A program made the translations under genes and the position numbers. Shown here piece by piece: positions 1 through 9,573 of a DNA stretch of 64,000 bases. A model generated the notes under the pieces. It worked only from the letters and a program-made list of their open reading frames with translations, had not been told where the DNA came from and searched no databases. The stretch covers positions 1,612,001-1,676,000 of the forward strand of contig NZ_LT629750.1 in NCBI RefSeq assembly GCF_900105125.1, written 5' to 3'. The DNA comes from Bradyrhizobium canariense. GTDB lineage: Bacteria > Pseudomonadota > Alphaproteobacteria > Rhizobiales > Xanthobacteraceae. Every line of letters begins with the position of its first letter. Positions within the stretch are counted from its first letter, which is position 1.

Positions 1-570
1 TGGGTCGAGCCGGAAATGCGCGGCGTCATCCCGCTCGACGGCTTTCATGTCTCGTCGCGGCTGGCGCGCACCGTGCGCTCAGACGCCTTCACCGTTACCG
101 TCGATACCGCTTTCAAGGCCGTCATCGCCGGCTGCGCCGCGCCACAGCCCGGGCGCGACGATACCTGGATCAACAAGCGCATTCGCGATCTCTATATCGG
201 GTTGTACGAACTCGGGCATTGCCACAGCGTCGAGGTCTGGGAGAACGATGACCTTGTCGGCGGACTATACGGCGTCAACCTCGGCCGCGCCTTCTTCGGC
301 GAGAGCATGTTTCACCGCACCCGCGACGCCTCGAAGGTGGCGCTGGTGCATCTGGTGGCGCGGCTGATTGCAGGCGGTTTCGCACTGCTCGACACCCAAT
401 ACGTGACCGAGCATTTGCGCAGTTTCGGCGCGGTCGAGGTGCCGCGACGGCGTTACCGGGCGCTGCTGGACAAGGCGATCACAGGAGAGGCCGCGGATTT
501 CGGCAAGCTGCCGGTTGATCGCCCCCTCAGCGGCGCGGATGCGCTCCAGATCATCGCGGAGCGCGGCTAG
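1..570 (+). CDS. aat: Leucyl/phenylalanyl-tRNA--protein transferase (3' part)
   Basis: The enzyme transfers Leu or Phe from aminoacyl-tRNA to proteins with N-terminal Arg or Lys, marking them for ClpS/ClpAP degradation in the cytoplasm. The frame is open from base 1 and opens with [18 protein letters not shown], a signature region of the family. Further conserved blocks are [35 protein letters not shown] and [15 protein letters not shown]. The start codon lies off the left edge, so the ATG at 16 is internal. The gene ends 13 bases before the convergent DUF2155 gene. Assignment is firm. Confidence 0.95.
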   Translation, partial: WVEPEMRGVIPLDGFHVSSRLARTVRSDAFTVTVDTAFKAVIAGCAAPQPGRDDTWINKRIRDLYIGLYELGHCHSVEVWENDDLVGGLYGVNLGRAFFGESMFHRTRDASKVALVHLVARLIAGGFALLDTQYVTEHLRSFGAVEVPRRRYRALLDKAITGEAADFGKLPVDRPLSGADALQIIAERG

Positions 571-583
571 CCGAAGGCGCGCT

Positions 584-1600
584 CTATTGCCGGAAAATTC
601 CGAACAGACCACCAGGCTGCTGCTGAGGTTGCGGCGGTGGCGGAGGCGGCTGCTGCACCTGCTGTTGCATCGGTGCCGGCGGACGCGGAGCTGTCTGCTT
701 TTGCGCCGGCGGACGCTTCTGCGCAGATGGTGGAGGCGGCGGTGCCGTGGGTTTCGGCGGATCGGGCTGCGCAGTGCTGACGACAGTGGTGTCAGGGACT
801 TTGCAGTCAGTCAGCCAGATATCATAGATCGGATGCTCGATCGCGTGCAGGCCGGGGCTTGCCGCAAACATCCAGCCGGAAAAAATCCGCTTCACCTCGC
901 CTTGCAGCGTGATCTCGTCGACCTCGACAAAGGCGTCGGTGTTGGCTGACTCGGTGGCCGGACGGGTGTAGCAGGCATCGGTCTTGACCCGCAGCGCGCC
1001 GAACTGCACGGTTTCGCCGATATCCTCATCGAAATTGATGATGCGTCCGGTGATTTTGTCGAGACCGGAAAAACTCGCTTTCTTGTTGATGATCTTCTGC
1101 GCCGGCGGCTCGGTGACGACTTCATCGCCCGGCTGCAACGTGGCCGGCGTCTGCGGAACCCCGGTCTGAGGAGTGCCCTTGGGCTGACGCTGTCCCGGTG
1201 GCAAGCCCGGCAGCGGATTGGGCCCTGATGGCGCGACGGCGACGCCCTGACCAGGCTGCGGCGGCATGCCGGCAGCCGCGGGCGGCGTGTTCTGCGGAAT
1301 GACGGTCGTGCCTGGCGGCGGCGCCAAGGGCTGCGACTGGACTGCGCCGGGCGGCGGCACGCCCTGCGCTGGTGGCGGCAACCGGGTGGGAGCCGCAGGC
1401 AGCACACGGCCCTGCGGCAGTTCCGGCACGTCCTCCTCGTCGTCAGGCGGCGGCTGATTGCCGCGCGGGACATTGCCCGGCGGGCGCGGTGTGGGATCGG
1501 AAAAGATATTGCCGATCTGCGCCTGCGCGGGCGGCGCAAGTGTGATCGTCGCAGCGGCAATGAGGGCCGCAAAGCCAGTCAGGGCAATGGTTCGAAGCAT
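584..1600 (-). CDS. DUF2155 domain-containing secreted protein
   Basis: A 338-residue protein of unknown function. Residues 1-28 look like a Sec signal peptide ending AQAQ. Residues 30-165 are a Pro/Gln/Gly-rich linker, about 170-268 form the conserved DUF2155 core (ITGRIINFDEDIGETVQFG, then two Cys and IYDIWLTDC), and the tail is again Pro/Gln-rich. The core reads as a small periplasmic domain whose two Cys could pair. In alphaproteobacteria DUF2155 genes commonly neighbour aat and an NDUFA12 gene; here aat is adjacent but NDUFA12 is 14 kb away. The long disordered arms are lineage-variable. The function remains open. Confidence 0.88.
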   Translation of the reverse strand: MLRTIALTGFAALIAAATITLAPPAQAQIGNIFSDPTPRPPGNVPRGNQPPPDDEEDVPELPQGRVLPAAPTRLPPPAQGVPPPGAVQSQPLAPPPGTTVIPQNTPPAAAGMPPQPGQGVAVAPSGPNPLPGLPPGQRQPKGTPQTGVPQTPATLQPGDEVVTEPPAQKIINKKASFSGLDKITGRIINFDEDIGETVQFGALRVKTDACYTRPATESANTDAFVEVDEITLQGEVKRIFSGWMFAASPGLHAIEHPIYDIWLTDCKVPDTTVVSTAQPDPPKPTAPPPPPSAQKRPPAQKQTAPRPPAPMQQQVQQPPPPPPQPQQQPGGLFGIFRQ

Positions 1601-1992
1601 CTCGCGCGGGCTTTAAGAGGCGAATCGGGCTGACGCCATTGTACAATTTATGAGCCGCCCACTGGGCAACCGGTTAACACGCCGAATACGGCGGGGAAAG
1701 GGCGCTTGCGGACGCTCCCACCGCTAGTATCCGGCTTCCAAAGCTCCTTTGCCCTCGCTGCAACCCCTTATGCGAACTTCGGAATCTTGAGGGCCACGAC
1801 AAACCACGATTCCGATGCGGATCTCGGATTTGAAGCCCCTCGACCGACGCGCCGCCCCCGAAGGAACTTCAAAGCCACTGCACTGGTCAGCCCGCGCCAC
1901 CCATGGAATAGTCGGCGGATCAAAGCTGGCGCGGCCCACGCGCCGGCAAGGAAAACCCGGGACAACCGGGGAAGCCCAGGGGAAACACCGAC
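1601..1992. other. Intergenic region, divergent promoters
   Basis: It separates the DUF2155 gene (leftward) from the SDR gene (rightward), so it should hold both promoters. I see no clear operator, repeat or small gene. Confidence 0.5.
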
Positions 1993-2772
1993 ATGCCCGA
2001 TCGAATTCGTCTGGACGGCAGGGTCGCCGTCGTCACCGGTGCGGCCGGCGTCATCGGCACCGCAACCGTGCGGTTGCTGGCCGAGCGCGGTGCGCGAATT
2101 GTCGCAGTCGACCGCAAGCCACAAGACCTGCAAGCCGCGATCAGGGATTTGCCCGCCTCGGCGGAGGCGCTCGCCGTCACCGCCGACGTCAGCCATGAGG
2201 AAGAGGTCGCCGAATATGTCCGCGCCGCCGTCGACAGGTTCGGCACCATCGACGTGTTCTACAACAACGCCGGTGTTGAAGGTGACATCAGGCCGATCAC
2301 CGAATATTCGCTGGAGGCGTTTCGCCGCGTGCTCGACGTCAATGTGGTCGGCGTCTTCCTGGGGATGAAGCATGTGTTGCCGGTAATGTTCAAAAACAAC
2401 AAAGGCAGCATCATCAACACCGCTTCGATCGCGGGCCTGGTGGGCTCGCCACATATCGCAGTCTACAGCGCCAGCAAGCACGCGGTGATCGGGCTCACCA
2501 AGAGCGCCGCGTGGGAATGCACCGCGACCGGCGTCCGCGTCAATTGCGTCTGCCCCGGCCTGATCGACAGCCGGATGCTGAGCGCGATCATCGACGGCCG
2601 CAATCCCGGCAACGCGCCAACGCCGAACGAAAAGATCGTGGAGCGGATTCCGGCCCGCCGACTGGGCCAGGCTTCCGAAGTCGCCTCCATCGTGGCGTTC
2701 CTTGCCTCCGACGAGGCGAGCTATGTCTCGGGCTCAGCCTACACCGTCGATGGTGGCCGCACCGCCGCCTAA
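1993..2772 (+). CDS. SDR family NAD(P)-dependent oxidoreductase
   Basis: A 259-residue classical short-chain dehydrogenase/reductase, cytosolic. The Rossmann cofactor motif TGAAGVIG is near residues 15-22, followed by D at the end of beta2 (VAVDRK), which favours NAD(H). NNAG is near residue 92, the catalytic Ser in NTASIAG near 143, and YSASK near 156-160. The C-terminal SGSAYTVDGG is typical. It is 35 bases upstream of an HSL-type esterase and probably co-transcribed, suggesting joint turnover of an alcohol or ester. The substrate cannot be read from the sequence. Confidence 0.92.
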   Translation: MPDRIRLDGRVAVVTGAAGVIGTATVRLLAERGARIVAVDRKPQDLQAAIRDLPASAEALAVTADVSHEEEVAEYVRAAVDRFGTIDVFYNNAGVEGDIRPITEYSLEAFRRVLDVNVVGVFLGMKHVLPVMFKNNKGSIINTASIAGLVGSPHIAVYSASKHAVIGLTKSAAWECTATGVRVNCVCPGLIDSRMLSAIIDGRNPGNAPTPNEKIVERIPARRLGQASEVASIVAFLASDEASYVSGSAYTVDGGRTAA

Positions 2773-2807
2773 GCGCTCTAGTTCTGACATCAGAAGGTTT
2801 TCCAATC

Positions 2808-3755
2808 ATGCCCGTCGTTCTCGATCCCGATGCCGCCGCCGTCTACCAGGCGTTCCAGGAAGCGGGCCGGCCGCCTTATGAAACGGTCTCGCCGGCTGAA
2901 GCGCGCGAGCTCTATCTGAAGGGCCGCGTCGTCACCAACCCGGGGCCGCCGGAGCTGAAATCGGTGCAGCCGCTTGCGATCCCCTCGCCTGCCGGATCGA
3001 TTCCGGCGCGCATCTACACGCCGCTGAAGCTGAGGCAGGCCAATGGTCTTGCGCCATGTCTGGTTTTCTTTCACGGCGGCGGCTGGGTAATCGGCGATCT
3101 CGATTCCCATGATGTGGTGTGCCGCAAGCTCGCCGATGCAAGCCAGCTTATCGTGATCTCGGTCGGTTATCGTCTGGCGCCCGAGCATAAATTTCCCGCT
3201 GCCGTCGATGATGCCATCGCTGCGACAACGTGGATCGCCGGCAATGCAACGCAACTCGGCATCGATTCGTCGCGGCTGATGGTCGGCGGCGACAGCGCCG
3301 GCGGCAATCTCGCCGCGGTCGTCGCGATATCGGCGCGCGACGGCGATGGTCCGGCGATCGCGGGTCAAGTGCTGATCTATCCCGCCGTCGACTTCGCCAT
3401 GACGCATCCTTCGCACAGCGAGCCGGAGACCAGCATCCTGCTGACGCATTCCGTCATCAGGTGGTTTCGCGATCATTATCTCAGCGGCACCGCCGACGTT
3501 CATGACTGGCGCGCCTCGCCGGCAAAAGCCGCGACGCTGGTCGGGTTGCCGCCGGCCTATGTGCTGACCGCCGGCGCCGATCCCTTGCGCGACGAAGGCG
3601 ACGAATATGCCGCCCGTCTGCAGCAAGCCGGCGTTGCCGTCACGCACCGGACATTTCCCGGCCAATTCCACGGCTTCTTTACCATGGGCAAGCTGCTACA
3701 GCAGGCCAATGTCGCAGCCAGCGAAATCGGCGCGTGGCTGAAGGCGCTGAACTAG
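2808..3755 (+). CDS. Alpha/beta hydrolase, HSL-type esterase
   Basis: A 315-residue carboxylesterase of the hormone-sensitive-lipase family (bacterial family IV). The oxyanion-hole motif HGGGW is followed by the nucleophile elbow GDSAGG, then the acid Asp in AGADPLRDEG and the catalytic His in GQFHGF. The frame stays open upstream through the SDR gene, but the ATG at 2808 after the SDR stop matches the family start. It probably hydrolyses short-chain esters. The SDR directly upstream suggests a shared catabolic step. Confidence 0.92.
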   Translation: MPVVLDPDAAAVYQAFQEAGRPPYETVSPAEARELYLKGRVVTNPGPPELKSVQPLAIPSPAGSIPARIYTPLKLRQANGLAPCLVFFHGGGWVIGDLDSHDVVCRKLADASQLIVISVGYRLAPEHKFPAAVDDAIAATTWIAGNATQLGIDSSRLMVGGDSAGGNLAAVVAISARDGDGPAIAGQVLIYPAVDFAMTHPSHSEPETSILLTHSVIRWFRDHYLSGTADVHDWRASPAKAATLVGLPPAYVLTAGADPLRDEGDEYAARLQQAGVAVTHRTFPGQFHGFFTMGKLLQQANVAASEIGAWLKALN

Positions 3756-4271
3756 CGCGAACGCATAAAACGCGTCCAGGAATGCTCGTTGCGGTCCACT
3801 TTGATCCGATAGCGAATTCTTGCCGAGCCTCCCGCAATCATTGAACATGATGAGTCAATTATCTTCGACGATAGACCTCAGTGTCTGCGTCGAAACGGCG
3901 GCCGTGTCGTCGAATCAGATCTTCTGCACCTTCAACACTTGTGAGGCCAAACCCGCAAGGCGCATTGCAGATGCGTCGATAGAATGTATCGAAATGTATC
4001 GATGTATTTCTGAGAAGACAACGCATCGCTTTGTTTTGATAATTTCTAAGATCCACGCGAGGCAAGTAGAGGCATTCTAGGATTCGAACGAGGACAGGTC
4101 GAATAAGAACCCGGCGCAGAAGCCACACAAGGTGGCCCACTGCGCGGGGATAATTTCGGTGAACGTTGTTGGAAGAAAAGTTACGCGGGCCTGCGCTATC
4201 GCTGGTGACGGAGCCTGCACCCGATGAGGGAAACGTGATCGTTCTTTCCGGAGGCCCGGGTAAATAAAATC
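3756..4271. other. Gene-poor, relatively AT-rich stretch
   Basis: About 510 bases with lower GC than the flanks, especially 3840-4080. An 86-codon frame at 3820-4080 has atypical composition and no recognisable motif, so I do not call it. No repeat or terminator is evident. Confidence 0.4.
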
Positions 4272-5681
4272 ATGACGCGAGCGACGCTTCGACGATGGTT
4301 CTGGGTCCATAAATGGGCGAGCCTGGTGTGCACGGTTTTTCTGCTGGTGATTTGCATCACCGGCATGCCCCTCGTGCTCCGGGACGAGATTTCCAATTTG
4401 CTCGATGACGGGCTGCCTTACGCATCCGCGCCGGACGGAACGCCGAACGCAAGCCTCGATCACCTCGCGCAGATCAGTCGGCAGATGTATCCGGGGCAAA
4501 TCGTGATCTCGATGTTCTCCGATGACGACGAGCCAAAGATCGTCGTTTTCATGGCCCCCTCCTGGGAAAGCTACAAGGCGAATCGCAATTCAATGCATTG
4601 GATCCGGTTCGATGCGCACACGGCCAAAGTGCTCAAGCAATCGAAGCCATTCGACCAGGATGGGCAGACCTTTCTGGAATTGATGCTTCGCCTTCATAAG
4701 GATTTGTTTGCGGGCCTCCCGGGTGAATTGTTCATGGGTCTCATGGCGCTTCTGTTCGTCGTCGCAATCGTGTCCGGCGTCGTGGTCTACGGCCCGTTCA
4801 TGCGCAAACTCGATTTCGGCACCGTGCGCGCCGACCGCTCGCCGCGACTCAAATGGCTCGATCTGCACAACCTGTTTGGCGTCGTCATGCTGGCGTGGAC
4901 CCTGGTGGTCGGGACGACGGGATTCATCAACGAGCTCTCCACGCCGCTATTTGCGCTTTGGCAGCAGACCGACGTCAAGGCGATGCTCGATCCCATGCGC
5001 GGCAAGCCCACGCCTGACGTCGCGGAGCTAACCTCGCCGCAAGCCGCGTTCGATACGGCGAAAGCAGCACTTCCCGACATGACAATGACGAGCATTGTCT
5101 TTCCAGGCTCGCCGTTCGGCTCACCCTACCATTACCTTGTGTGGGGCAAGGGCCGGGAGCCGTTGACATCCCGGCTTTTCAGCCCCGTTCTGATCGATGC
5201 GCGGAGCGGCGCATTGGTCTCTGTCGTAAAGATGCCGTGGTACCTGCGGGCGCTCGAGCTATCGCGCCCTCTGCACTTCGGCGATTACGGTGGCATGCCG
5301 TTGAAGATCATCTGGATTCTGCTCGATCTTGTCACGATCGCCGTGCTGGGGAGCGGACTCTACCTCTGGCTATCGCGCCGTGCGTCGCCTCTTGCGGAAG
5401 CCGAGGCTGAACTGGTCGCAAGTCACGCCGCTTCTTCGCCGGCCGCTGTCGCGGGAAGCCGCCGAATGAGCGCCGGTGCGACACGTCAGACATCGCGCCA
5501 CGTCTGGCGATGGCCGGGAACGCTTGCGATCCTGACAGCCTTCGGGCTGTTATCCGCCCTGCTTGGGCAAGGTGGAATTTGGTGGATGTTATCGTGGATC
5601 GCACTCGCTGCTCCGCTCGTTGTCATTGCTGTTTGCTTTCAGCGACGGCGTGCCAATGACGTGGTGGCAAAGCCGAAATAA
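4272..5681 (+). CDS. PepSY-associated TM helix domain protein
   Basis: A 469-residue inner-membrane protein of the PepSY_TM family, often linked to iron or siderophore uptake as a putative reductase. Hydrophobic segments lie at about residues 16-38, 152-175, 197-217, 345-365, 411-428 and 434-455. A PepSY-like periplasmic region (residues 40-140) precedes the conserved KDLFAGLPGELFMGLMALL segment, and WLDLHNLFGV contains a His typical of the family. No TonB receptor gene is beside it. The ATG at 4272 lacks a strong ribosome site, so the start is moderately certain. Confidence 0.85.
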   Translation: MTRATLRRWFWVHKWASLVCTVFLLVICITGMPLVLRDEISNLLDDGLPYASAPDGTPNASLDHLAQISRQMYPGQIVISMFSDDDEPKIVVFMAPSWESYKANRNSMHWIRFDAHTAKVLKQSKPFDQDGQTFLELMLRLHKDLFAGLPGELFMGLMALLFVVAIVSGVVVYGPFMRKLDFGTVRADRSPRLKWLDLHNLFGVVMLAWTLVVGTTGFINELSTPLFALWQQTDVKAMLDPMRGKPTPDVAELTSPQAAFDTAKAALPDMTMTSIVFPGSPFGSPYHYLVWGKGREPLTSRLFSPVLIDARSGALVSVVKMPWYLRALELSRPLHFGDYGGMPLKIIWILLDLVTIAVLGSGLYLWLSRRASPLAEAEAELVASHAASSPAAVAGSRRMSAGATRQTSRHVWRWPGTLAILTAFGLLSALLGQGGIWWMLSWIALAAPLVVIAVCFQRRRANDVVAKPK

Positions 5682-5836
5682 ACTGCCGTCGGGACGGCTT
5701 GATCGAACCTAGTCGGCATTCCCGCGTTGGCATCGGCCGGAAACGCCGGAGAGCTTGCCATTTCACGGCGGCTCGGGCAGCGTCGTCCTCATAAAATATG
5801 ATCTGCGCATTCAGGCCCGCGTGAAGAGAAAACCAG

Positions 5837-7075
5837 TTGGAAGCCTCCGTCTCCATTGAAATCGCCAGGCACACGCTATTGTCTTGCGGGCTTATTCTGG
5901 CGATCGGCACCATCGCCGCTTTCCTCGCACAGAAGATCCGGATCCCCGATGTCGCGGTATTTCTCGTCGTGGGCATCGCGATCGGCCCGCAGGCGCTGGG
6001 ACTGATCGACATCAAGGCGGATACGCCGCTGAACGAGATCATCCTGTTGTTCGGCTCCAGCTACATTCTTTTCGACGGCGGAGCCTCACTGCGATTTGAT
6101 GTCCTGAAGCAGGTCTGGATCACCATCGTCGTGATCGCGACCGTCGGCGTGCTGATCACGGCCGGCATCACCGGCCTTGCCGCCTATTATGTGTTCGGGA
6201 CGCCTCTTGTCGTGGCGCTGCTGCTGGGGGCAACGCTGGCCTCGACCGATCCGGCGACGCTGGTGCCGATCTTCCGCCAGGTTCGGATTCGAGATCGGGT
6301 GGCGCAAACCGTGATGAGCGAGTCCGCGTTCAACGACGCCATGGCTGCGATCATCACCTTCGGCGTGCTGGCGGTGGCGACAGGAAGCGGCGAGTTCTCG
6401 CTGACGACATCCATCCTCGACCTGCTCAAGCAATCCGTCCTCGGCATTGTCGCGGGCATCGCGCTCGGATATCTGGCCGCGCTGCTGATCGCCCATGAGA
6501 AATGGGCTTTCCTCGCCGAATATGCCCCCGTCGTCACGCTGGTCGCGATGATCGGCGCCTATTTCGCAGCCACCGGCCTTCAGGCCTCAGGCTTCATGGC
6601 GGTGTTCGTGTTCGGCATCATGCTGGGAAACAAGGAAGCCTTCGGCTTCAAGATGGAACCAGGCGAAGCACAAAAACTCGACGAGTATGTGCTGACCACC
6701 GCGTTCATTATGCGCGTGTTCATTTTCATTCTGCTCGGCGCCCAGGTCGATTTCGAGCTGATGCGCCAATATTGGCTCGGCGGCGTGGCCGTCGTCGCCG
6801 TGCTGATGCTGGTGGCGCGGCCGGCGACGGTTTTCCTGTGCGCGCTGCCGGACCGTCGCGCGCGATGGAGTTTTCGCGAGATGCTGTTCATGTGCTGGAC
6901 CCGCGAGACCGGCGTCATCCCGGCTGCCCTCGCCGGCCTGCTGTCGGGAATGAAAGCACCGGGCGCGCCTATAATCGCGTCGGTCACCTTCATCGCCATT
7001 CTCATGACGATCCTGATCCAGGCGTCGACCACCGAATGGCTCGGACGCAAGTTAGGGCTTTTGGAGACAAACTAG
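5837..7075 (+). CDS. Sodium(potassium)/proton antiporter, CPA1 type
   Basis: A 412-residue polytopic membrane protein of the monovalent cation:proton antiporter-1 superfamily, with about 11-12 hydrophobic helices along the whole length. The ion-binding region reads GATLASTDPATLVPIFR followed by SESAFNDA, the Asp-containing motif typical of NhaP/CPA1 exchangers. There is no C-terminal TrkA or CNMP domain. The start is a TTG at 5837 giving MEASVSIEIARHTLL; no better in-frame ATG precedes helix 1. It would exchange Na+ or K+ for H+ in pH and salt homeostasis; ion preference is not evident. Confidence 0.9.
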   Translation: MEASVSIEIARHTLLSCGLILAIGTIAAFLAQKIRIPDVAVFLVVGIAIGPQALGLIDIKADTPLNEIILLFGSSYILFDGGASLRFDVLKQVWITIVVIATVGVLITAGITGLAAYYVFGTPLVVALLLGATLASTDPATLVPIFRQVRIRDRVAQTVMSESAFNDAMAAIITFGVLAVATGSGEFSLTTSILDLLKQSVLGIVAGIALGYLAALLIAHEKWAFLAEYAPVVTLVAMIGAYFAATGLQASGFMAVFVFGIMLGNKEAFGFKMEPGEAQKLDEYVLTTAFIMRVFIFILLGAQVDFELMRQYWLGGVAVVAVLMLVARPATVFLCALPDRRARWSFREMLFMCWTRETGVIPAALAGLLSGMKAPGAPIIASVTFIAILMTILIQASTTEWLGRKLGLLETN

Positions 7076-7096
7076 CGGATCTGATTTTCGATTTGT

Positions 7097-7369
7097 TCAG
7101 ATCGACAATCCGCCAAAGACTACAATCATATGCGTGGCCTGCCAAAACCATGACTCTCCATCATGCGCGGCTTGCAAGCTGAAAAATCGTTTGTTCCAGC
7201 GAGGATCATGGGCAAAACGGATGTTCTCGATCTTGAAATCAGCCTGTCGTTCTTTCCACTCCTTCGACCAGGCCAGATGCGCTTCGTCGAGTTGCTGCCG
7301 AAGTTTGGAGACCTCGACCGAATAGCTCGACGGAAAGAGAATTCTGAAGGTCATCGAATTGCCGGCCAT
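7097..7369 (-). CDS. Small hypothetical protein, translationally coupled
   Basis: A 90-residue protein of unknown function. I chose the ATG at 7369 because it overlaps the stop of the upstream small gene as TGATG, a coupling arrangement; a GTG one codon earlier is also possible. The middle is charged and amphipathic (KLRQQLDEAHLAWSKEWKER) and could be helical; the C-terminus ends hydrophobic (HMIVVFGGLSI). No known family recognised. It is probably the last gene of a unit running leftward from the GlxA-type regulator. Confidence 0.45.
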   Translation of the reverse strand: MAGNSMTFRILFPSSYSVEVSKLRQQLDEAHLAWSKEWKERQADFKIENIRFAHDPRWNKRFFSLQAAHDGESWFWQATHMIVVFGGLSI

Positions 7370-7521
7370 CACGTGATCTCTTCGGCCTCATTGACGATCT
7401 TTAGGGGTGGCTCCAAGCGTTTTAGAAGCATTCCCAAAGCGGCGCACGCCCTGCATACAAACAAAAGGACAACGCCAAAGCCTGATCCAACCAGCTCAAA
7501 TTTTCGATTGATTGAAATCAA
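7369..7521 (-). CDS. Possible 50-residue single-pass membrane peptide
   Basis: The frame begins at a TTG that overlaps the regulator stop codon as TTGA and ends with a TGA overlapping the next ATG. It encodes a hydrophobic stretch (FGVVLLFVCRACAALGMLL, residues 15-33) followed by a charged tail rich in Glu. Overlaps at both ends argue for a real gene. The rare start codon, the absence of a clear ribosome site and the small size argue against. No family recognised. Confidence 0.35.
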   Translation of the reverse strand: MISINRKFELVGSGFGVVLLFVCRACAALGMLLKRLEPPLKIVNEAEEIT

Positions 7522-8456
7522 CCCACCCGCGCTGCGCGCCGAAGCGATTGCGGCGGCTGGCCGAAGGCGCGGATAAAAGCGCGGCGCATCCGCTCCGGAT
7601 CGCGAAAGCCGGTGGACTGCGCCACGCGCTCGATCGCTTCGCTTGAGGATTGCACCCGCTGCCGCGCCGCTTCGATCCGCAGTCGCTCCACCGCCTTTGA
7701 CGGGGTGGTCCCGGTCTCCGCGATGAACGCGCGGGCAAAGTGCCGCGTGCTCATGCCGGCCTGCTCGGCCAGATCTTCCACGGTCAGCGGCGCATCGAGA
7801 TGCTCGCGCGCCCATGTCAGCAGCGCGCCGAAGCGCCCCGTGGGCGCCTTCAATTCCAGCAGCGAGGAAAATTGCGACTGGCCGCCGCTGCGGCGATGAT
7901 AGAGCACGAGCTGGCGCGCGGTTTTCTGCGCAACCTCTTCGCCGAAATCCTCTACCACCATCGCCAGCGCCAGATCGATGCCGGCGCTGATGCCGGCCGA
8001 GGTCCAGATCGGACCGTCATGGGTGAATATTTGATCAGGCTCCAGCTTCACCTTGGGATAGGCACTGAGGAAGTGCCGGGTGCGTCCCCAATGCGTGGTG
8101 GCGCGGCGGCCGTCGAGCAGGCCGGCTTCGGCGAGGACGTAGGCCCCGGAGCAGACACTGGCGATGCGCACGCCGCGCCTGGCCATCGTACGCACGAACG
8201 CCAATGTCTTCTCGCATTTCGACGCCGTCCTCACCCCCTCGCCACCGGCCACGATCAGGGTGCTGATCGCGCCATGGGGCCTGAGGCCGCGCGCGAGCAT
8301 TTCGACGCCGGAGGAGCTGCGAACCGGACCCGGTGTCACTGCCAGAACCTTGATCGCCTGATCCGCCGCGGCATAGCGCGCAGCGATTTCGAATACCGAA
8401 ATCGGGCCGGCCGCGTCGAGCAACTGGAAATCAGGAAATACGAGGATGCCGATCAT
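7518..8456 (-). CDS. GlxA-type transcriptional regulator (DJ-1/PfpI + AraC HTH)
   Basis: A 312-residue DNA-binding regulator. Residues 1-165 are a DJ-1/PfpI-like domain with the nucleophile-elbow Cys in RIASVCSGAYVLAEAGLL, and about residues 205-305 are an AraC pair of helix-turn-helix motifs (LAEQAGMSTRHFARAF and IERVAQSTGFRDPERMRRAF). It is divergent from the isonitrile hydratase-like gene across 110 bases, which suggests it controls that gene. The ligand is unknown. Two very small genes overlap its 3' end and may be co-translated. Confidence 0.92.
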   Translation of the reverse strand: MIGILVFPDFQLLDAAGPISVFEIAARYAAADQAIKVLAVTPGPVRSSSGVEMLARGLRPHGAISTLIVAGGEGVRTASKCEKTLAFVRTMARRGVRIASVCSGAYVLAEAGLLDGRRATTHWGRTRHFLSAYPKVKLEPDQIFTHDGPIWTSAGISAGIDLALAMVVEDFGEEVAQKTARQLVLYHRRSGGQSQFSSLLELKAPTGRFGALLTWAREHLDAPLTVEDLAEQAGMSTRHFARAFIAETGTTPSKAVERLRIEAARQRVQSSSEAIERVAQSTGFRDPERMRRAFIRAFGQPPQSLRRAARVG

Positions 8457-8566
8457 GATTCAGACCTCAGATGTGCAATGTCCTTAAATGAGGGAAATAT
8501 GGCATTTCAGACAGGAGGTCATCATGACAGGATAACCCGGTCAAGCGAAACCTCGGAGGTCTTCCC

Positions 8567-9256
8567 ATGTCAGCATCACTTCAGATCGGTCTTCTGGTAT
8601 TTCCCAAGGTGACGCAGCTCGACCTGACCGGACCGCTGCAGGTGTTTTCGAGCGTGCCGGGCGCCAAGGTCCATCTGATCTGGAAACGGATCGAGCCGGT
8701 GCCGAGCGATTCCGTGCTGACGCTCACGCCGACCGTCACCTTTGCGGACTGCCCGCAGCTCGATGTGATCTGTGTCCCCGGCGGCGCCGGCAGCGACGAC
8801 ATGGTGAATGACGAGGAGATGCTCGACTTCCTGCGCAGGCAAGCGAAGGCCGCGAAATACATCACGTCGGTCTGCACGGGGTCTCTGGTGCTTGGCGCCG
8901 CCGGACTGCTCAGGGGTTATCGCGCCGCGACGCATTGGACGGCGATGGAATTTCTCGAGCCGTTCGGGGCGACGCCGACAAAAACCCGCGTATGCATCGA
9001 CCGCAACCGCGTCACCGGCGGCGGCGTGACCGCGGGCATCGATTTTGCGCTGACGCTGGTGTCGCTGCTGGTCGACCGGCAGACCGCGGAAGCGATTCAG
9101 CTCAGGCTGGAATATAATCCGGCGCCTCCGTTCAATGCCGGTTCGCCCGATGCCGCGCCGCCGGAAATTCTCGCCGTCATGAAAGAGAGAATAGCAGTCA
9201 CCCAGCCGCGCCGCAGCGAAGCCATCCGCCGCGCGGCCGCACGGCTCACGAGCTAA
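8567..9256 (+). CDS. inhA: DJ-1/PfpI family protein, isonitrile hydratase-like
   Basis: A 229-residue cytosolic protein close in length and motif order to Pseudomonas isonitrile hydratase, which converts isonitriles to N-formamides. The catalytic Cys lies in ITSVCTGSLVLGAAGLL, the Asp in QLDLTGPLQVF is in the position of the family acid, and TGGGVTAGIDFALTLV is conserved. It is the divergent partner of a GlxA-type regulator. The last 27 bases of its conserved 3' region reappear exactly at 13901-13927. The substrate is inferred from family resemblance. Confidence 0.85.
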   Translation: MSASLQIGLLVFPKVTQLDLTGPLQVFSSVPGAKVHLIWKRIEPVPSDSVLTLTPTVTFADCPQLDVICVPGGAGSDDMVNDEEMLDFLRRQAKAAKYITSVCTGSLVLGAAGLLRGYRAATHWTAMEFLEPFGATPTKTRVCIDRNRVTGGGVTAGIDFALTLVSLLVDRQTAEAIQLRLEYNPAPPFNAGSPDAAPPEILAVMKERIAVTQPRRSEAIRRAAARLTS

Positions 9257-9573
9257 AACCTGTTGGATTCTTGACTGGACCAGGGTCAGACTCCGAAGCT
9301 CTTATCTTGAAGCGTTTTTCTTCACGCGAACCGCGTATCCACCCCTGATCAGGCTTTCGCTCCAAAACGCCAGGTGAGAACGATGGACGATGCGATGTCC
9401 GCTACGCCCCGAAAGCGATCAATGTCCGTTTCAGAGCCCGATGTCGCGATGTGCCAGAGGCAGACATGATCGATCATGGGGTGTCGCCGTTCCGGCCGAC
9501 TGCGCCGCGTCTCCCGCTGCCCTGAACCCGGCCGACCTTGACCTTATTATATGCATAATGATACATATACATA
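9257..9573. other. Intergenic region with a dispersed palindromic repeat
   Basis: Bases 9308-9372 hold a repeat of the form GCGTTTTTCTTCACGCGAACC followed by a shorter complementary arm ending CCAAAACGCC; related copies are near 47945-48015, 49425-49482 and 62410-62480. Bases 9390-9470 resemble part of 10846-10920 and look like decayed non-coding repeat sequence. No gene seen. Confidence 0.45.

Noticed and set aside
3820..4080. 86-codon open frame
   Set aside because: Atypical composition, no ribosome site, no recognisable motif, and it lies in a locally AT-rich stretch where stops are expected by chance to vary.
4050..4140. A tRNA-like GTTCGAATCC on the minus strand near 4078-4096
   Set aside because: The bases on either side of the loop do not pair as a T-stem and no acceptor or anticodon arm is found at the right distance.
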